This document shows, piece by piece, positions 63,582 through 64,000 of a stretch of 64,000 bases of DNA. The stretch is from Comamonadaceae bacterium (GTDB lineage: Bacteria > Pseudomonadota > Gammaproteobacteria > Burkholderiales > Burkholderiaceae_C). The first letter of the stretch is position 1, and each line of letters opens with the position of its first letter. Below the pieces are notes generated by a model, which did no database searches, was not told the DNA's origin, and was given only the letters and a program-made list of their open reading frames with translations. The stretch covers positions 149,029 through 213,028 of the forward strand of contig CANCER010000002.1 in assembly GCA_947375135.1 (NCBI GenBank). The letters run 5' to 3'. A program made the translations under genes and the position numbers.

Positions 63582-64000
63582 TTGGCGGCCTCTCTCTTCA
63601 CTGCGGCGTTAGAAATGCCGGGGATTTCCAGAACCTTGGGCTGCTGGGCGGTATGGGGATGCTCTGCACCACCGTAGACCTTGAGCTTCTTGATCATGGC
63701 GTAACCCAAGGGACCCTTGGGCAGCATGCCCTTGACGGCTTTTTCCAAAGCGCGACCGGGGTGCTTGGCTTGCATGTCACGGAAGTTGGTAGCAGTGATG
63801 CCGCCAGGGTATCCGGAGTGACGGTAGTACACCTTGTCAATCAGCTTGGCGCCGGTGACACGGAGTTGGGATGCGTTGATGATGACGATGAAATCGCCGG
63901 TATCGACGTGAGGCGTGTAAATGGCCTTGTGTTTGCCGCGCAAACGGAGAGCAACTTCGCTGGCTACTCGTCCGAGGACCTTATCGGTCGCGTCAATCAC
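63578..64000 (-). CDS. rplM: 50S ribosomal protein L13, partial (N-terminus beyond right edge)
   Basis: The visible part starts at [14 protein letters not shown], which aligns near residue 17 of L13, so about 16 residues lie outside the window; the GTG called as start at the edge is an internal Val. [24 protein letters not shown] and the final [11 protein letters not shown] are typical. First gene of the rplM-rpsI operon. Confidence 0.97.
   Translation of the reverse strand: MIDATDKVLGRVASEVALRLRGKHKAIYTPHVDTGDFIVIINASQLRVTGAKLIDKVYYRHSGYPGGITATNFRDMQAKHPGRALEKAVKGMLPKGPLGYAMIKKLKVYGGAEHPHTAQQPKVLEIPGISNAAVKREAAK

Noticed and set aside
1-64000. CRISPR array, tRNA, rRNA or insertion sequence
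   Set aside because: I saw no regularly spaced short repeats, cloverleaf, rRNA sequence, transposase or terminal inverted repeats. The only long repeat is the 750-bp duplication inside the secreted-protein genes.

Overview
The window is a GC-rich chromosomal segment from a betaproteobacterium. The best fit is Comamonadaceae, close to Rhodoferax/Albidiferax. Reasons: the ruvA-ruvB/ybeZ-ybeY, tyrS/M23/anmK, erpA-bactofilin and rplM-rpsI order, the protein wording of these housekeeping genes, a rhodoquinone gene (rquA) and anaerobic respiratory genes. I support 56 protein genes, two of them cut by the window edges. I see no rRNA, tRNA, CRISPR array or intact insertion sequence.

Left part (1-13.7 kb). 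A DTW-domain tRNA-modifying protein runs off the left edge, followed by the RNA helicase dbpA, an arylformamidase-like hydrolase and a secreted cysteine-peptidase-like protein. Then comes a nine-gene divergent catabolic locus plus one exporter. Leftward genes encode a spermidine/putrescine-type ABC importer (ATPase, Tat-exported binding protein, two permeases), a GntR/FCD regulator and an Asp/Glu/hydantoin-racemase-family protein that lacks the second catalytic cysteine. Rightward genes encode a SnoaL-like protein, a PuuE-type deacetylase/allantoinase relative and a gamma-glutamyltransferase/oxamate-amidohydrolase relative. A DMT exporter faces them. The shared intergenic region carries about five spaced copies of a TTGTRYGCAA-like motif, the likely GntR operators. 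The substrate is probably an amide, ureide or hydantoin-like nitrogen compound.

Respiratory part (13.8-27 kb). A perfect FNR/Anr box, placed near -61.5 of a plausible promoter, precedes a monoheme cytochrome c, a nine-heme cytochrome c fused to a b-type membrane cytochrome (the architecture of Geobacter CbcL), and rquA. Together these look like one oxygen-controlled, rhodoquinone-linked electron-transfer module. After an AAA/DUF4143 ATPase come icmF (fused acyl-CoA mutase, with a perfect 26-bp palindromic operator), a lipoprotein/MORN-repeat pair, and ccoG with a second FNR-type box.

Sulfide part (27-35.5 kb). An RND pump, sulfide:quinone oxidoreductase, a YgaP-like membrane protein, a CsoR-family repressor with unusual Cys spacing, and a persulfide dioxygenase-rhodanese fusion lie in one direction, ending with coaX. 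Two identical 17-bp copies of ATACCCATACCCGTATA lie between ccoG and the pump.

Envelope part (35.9-42.2 kb). A lipoprotein gene is followed by a tandemly duplicated two-gene unit: a fatty-acid-hydroxylase/sterol-desaturase membrane protein plus a secreted protein with prealbumin-like domains. The duplicated secreted proteins share an almost identical, equal-length 750-bp 3' end but have diverged N-terminal domains. This and the CbcL-like/RquA locus are the strongest candidates for undescribed biology.

Right part (42.2-64 kb). An M20 amidohydrolase, a molybdopterin oxidoreductase, a FecR/OmpA/CHASE2-cyclase group divergent from a large hybrid histidine kinase, then mostly housekeeping genes to rplM at the right edge.
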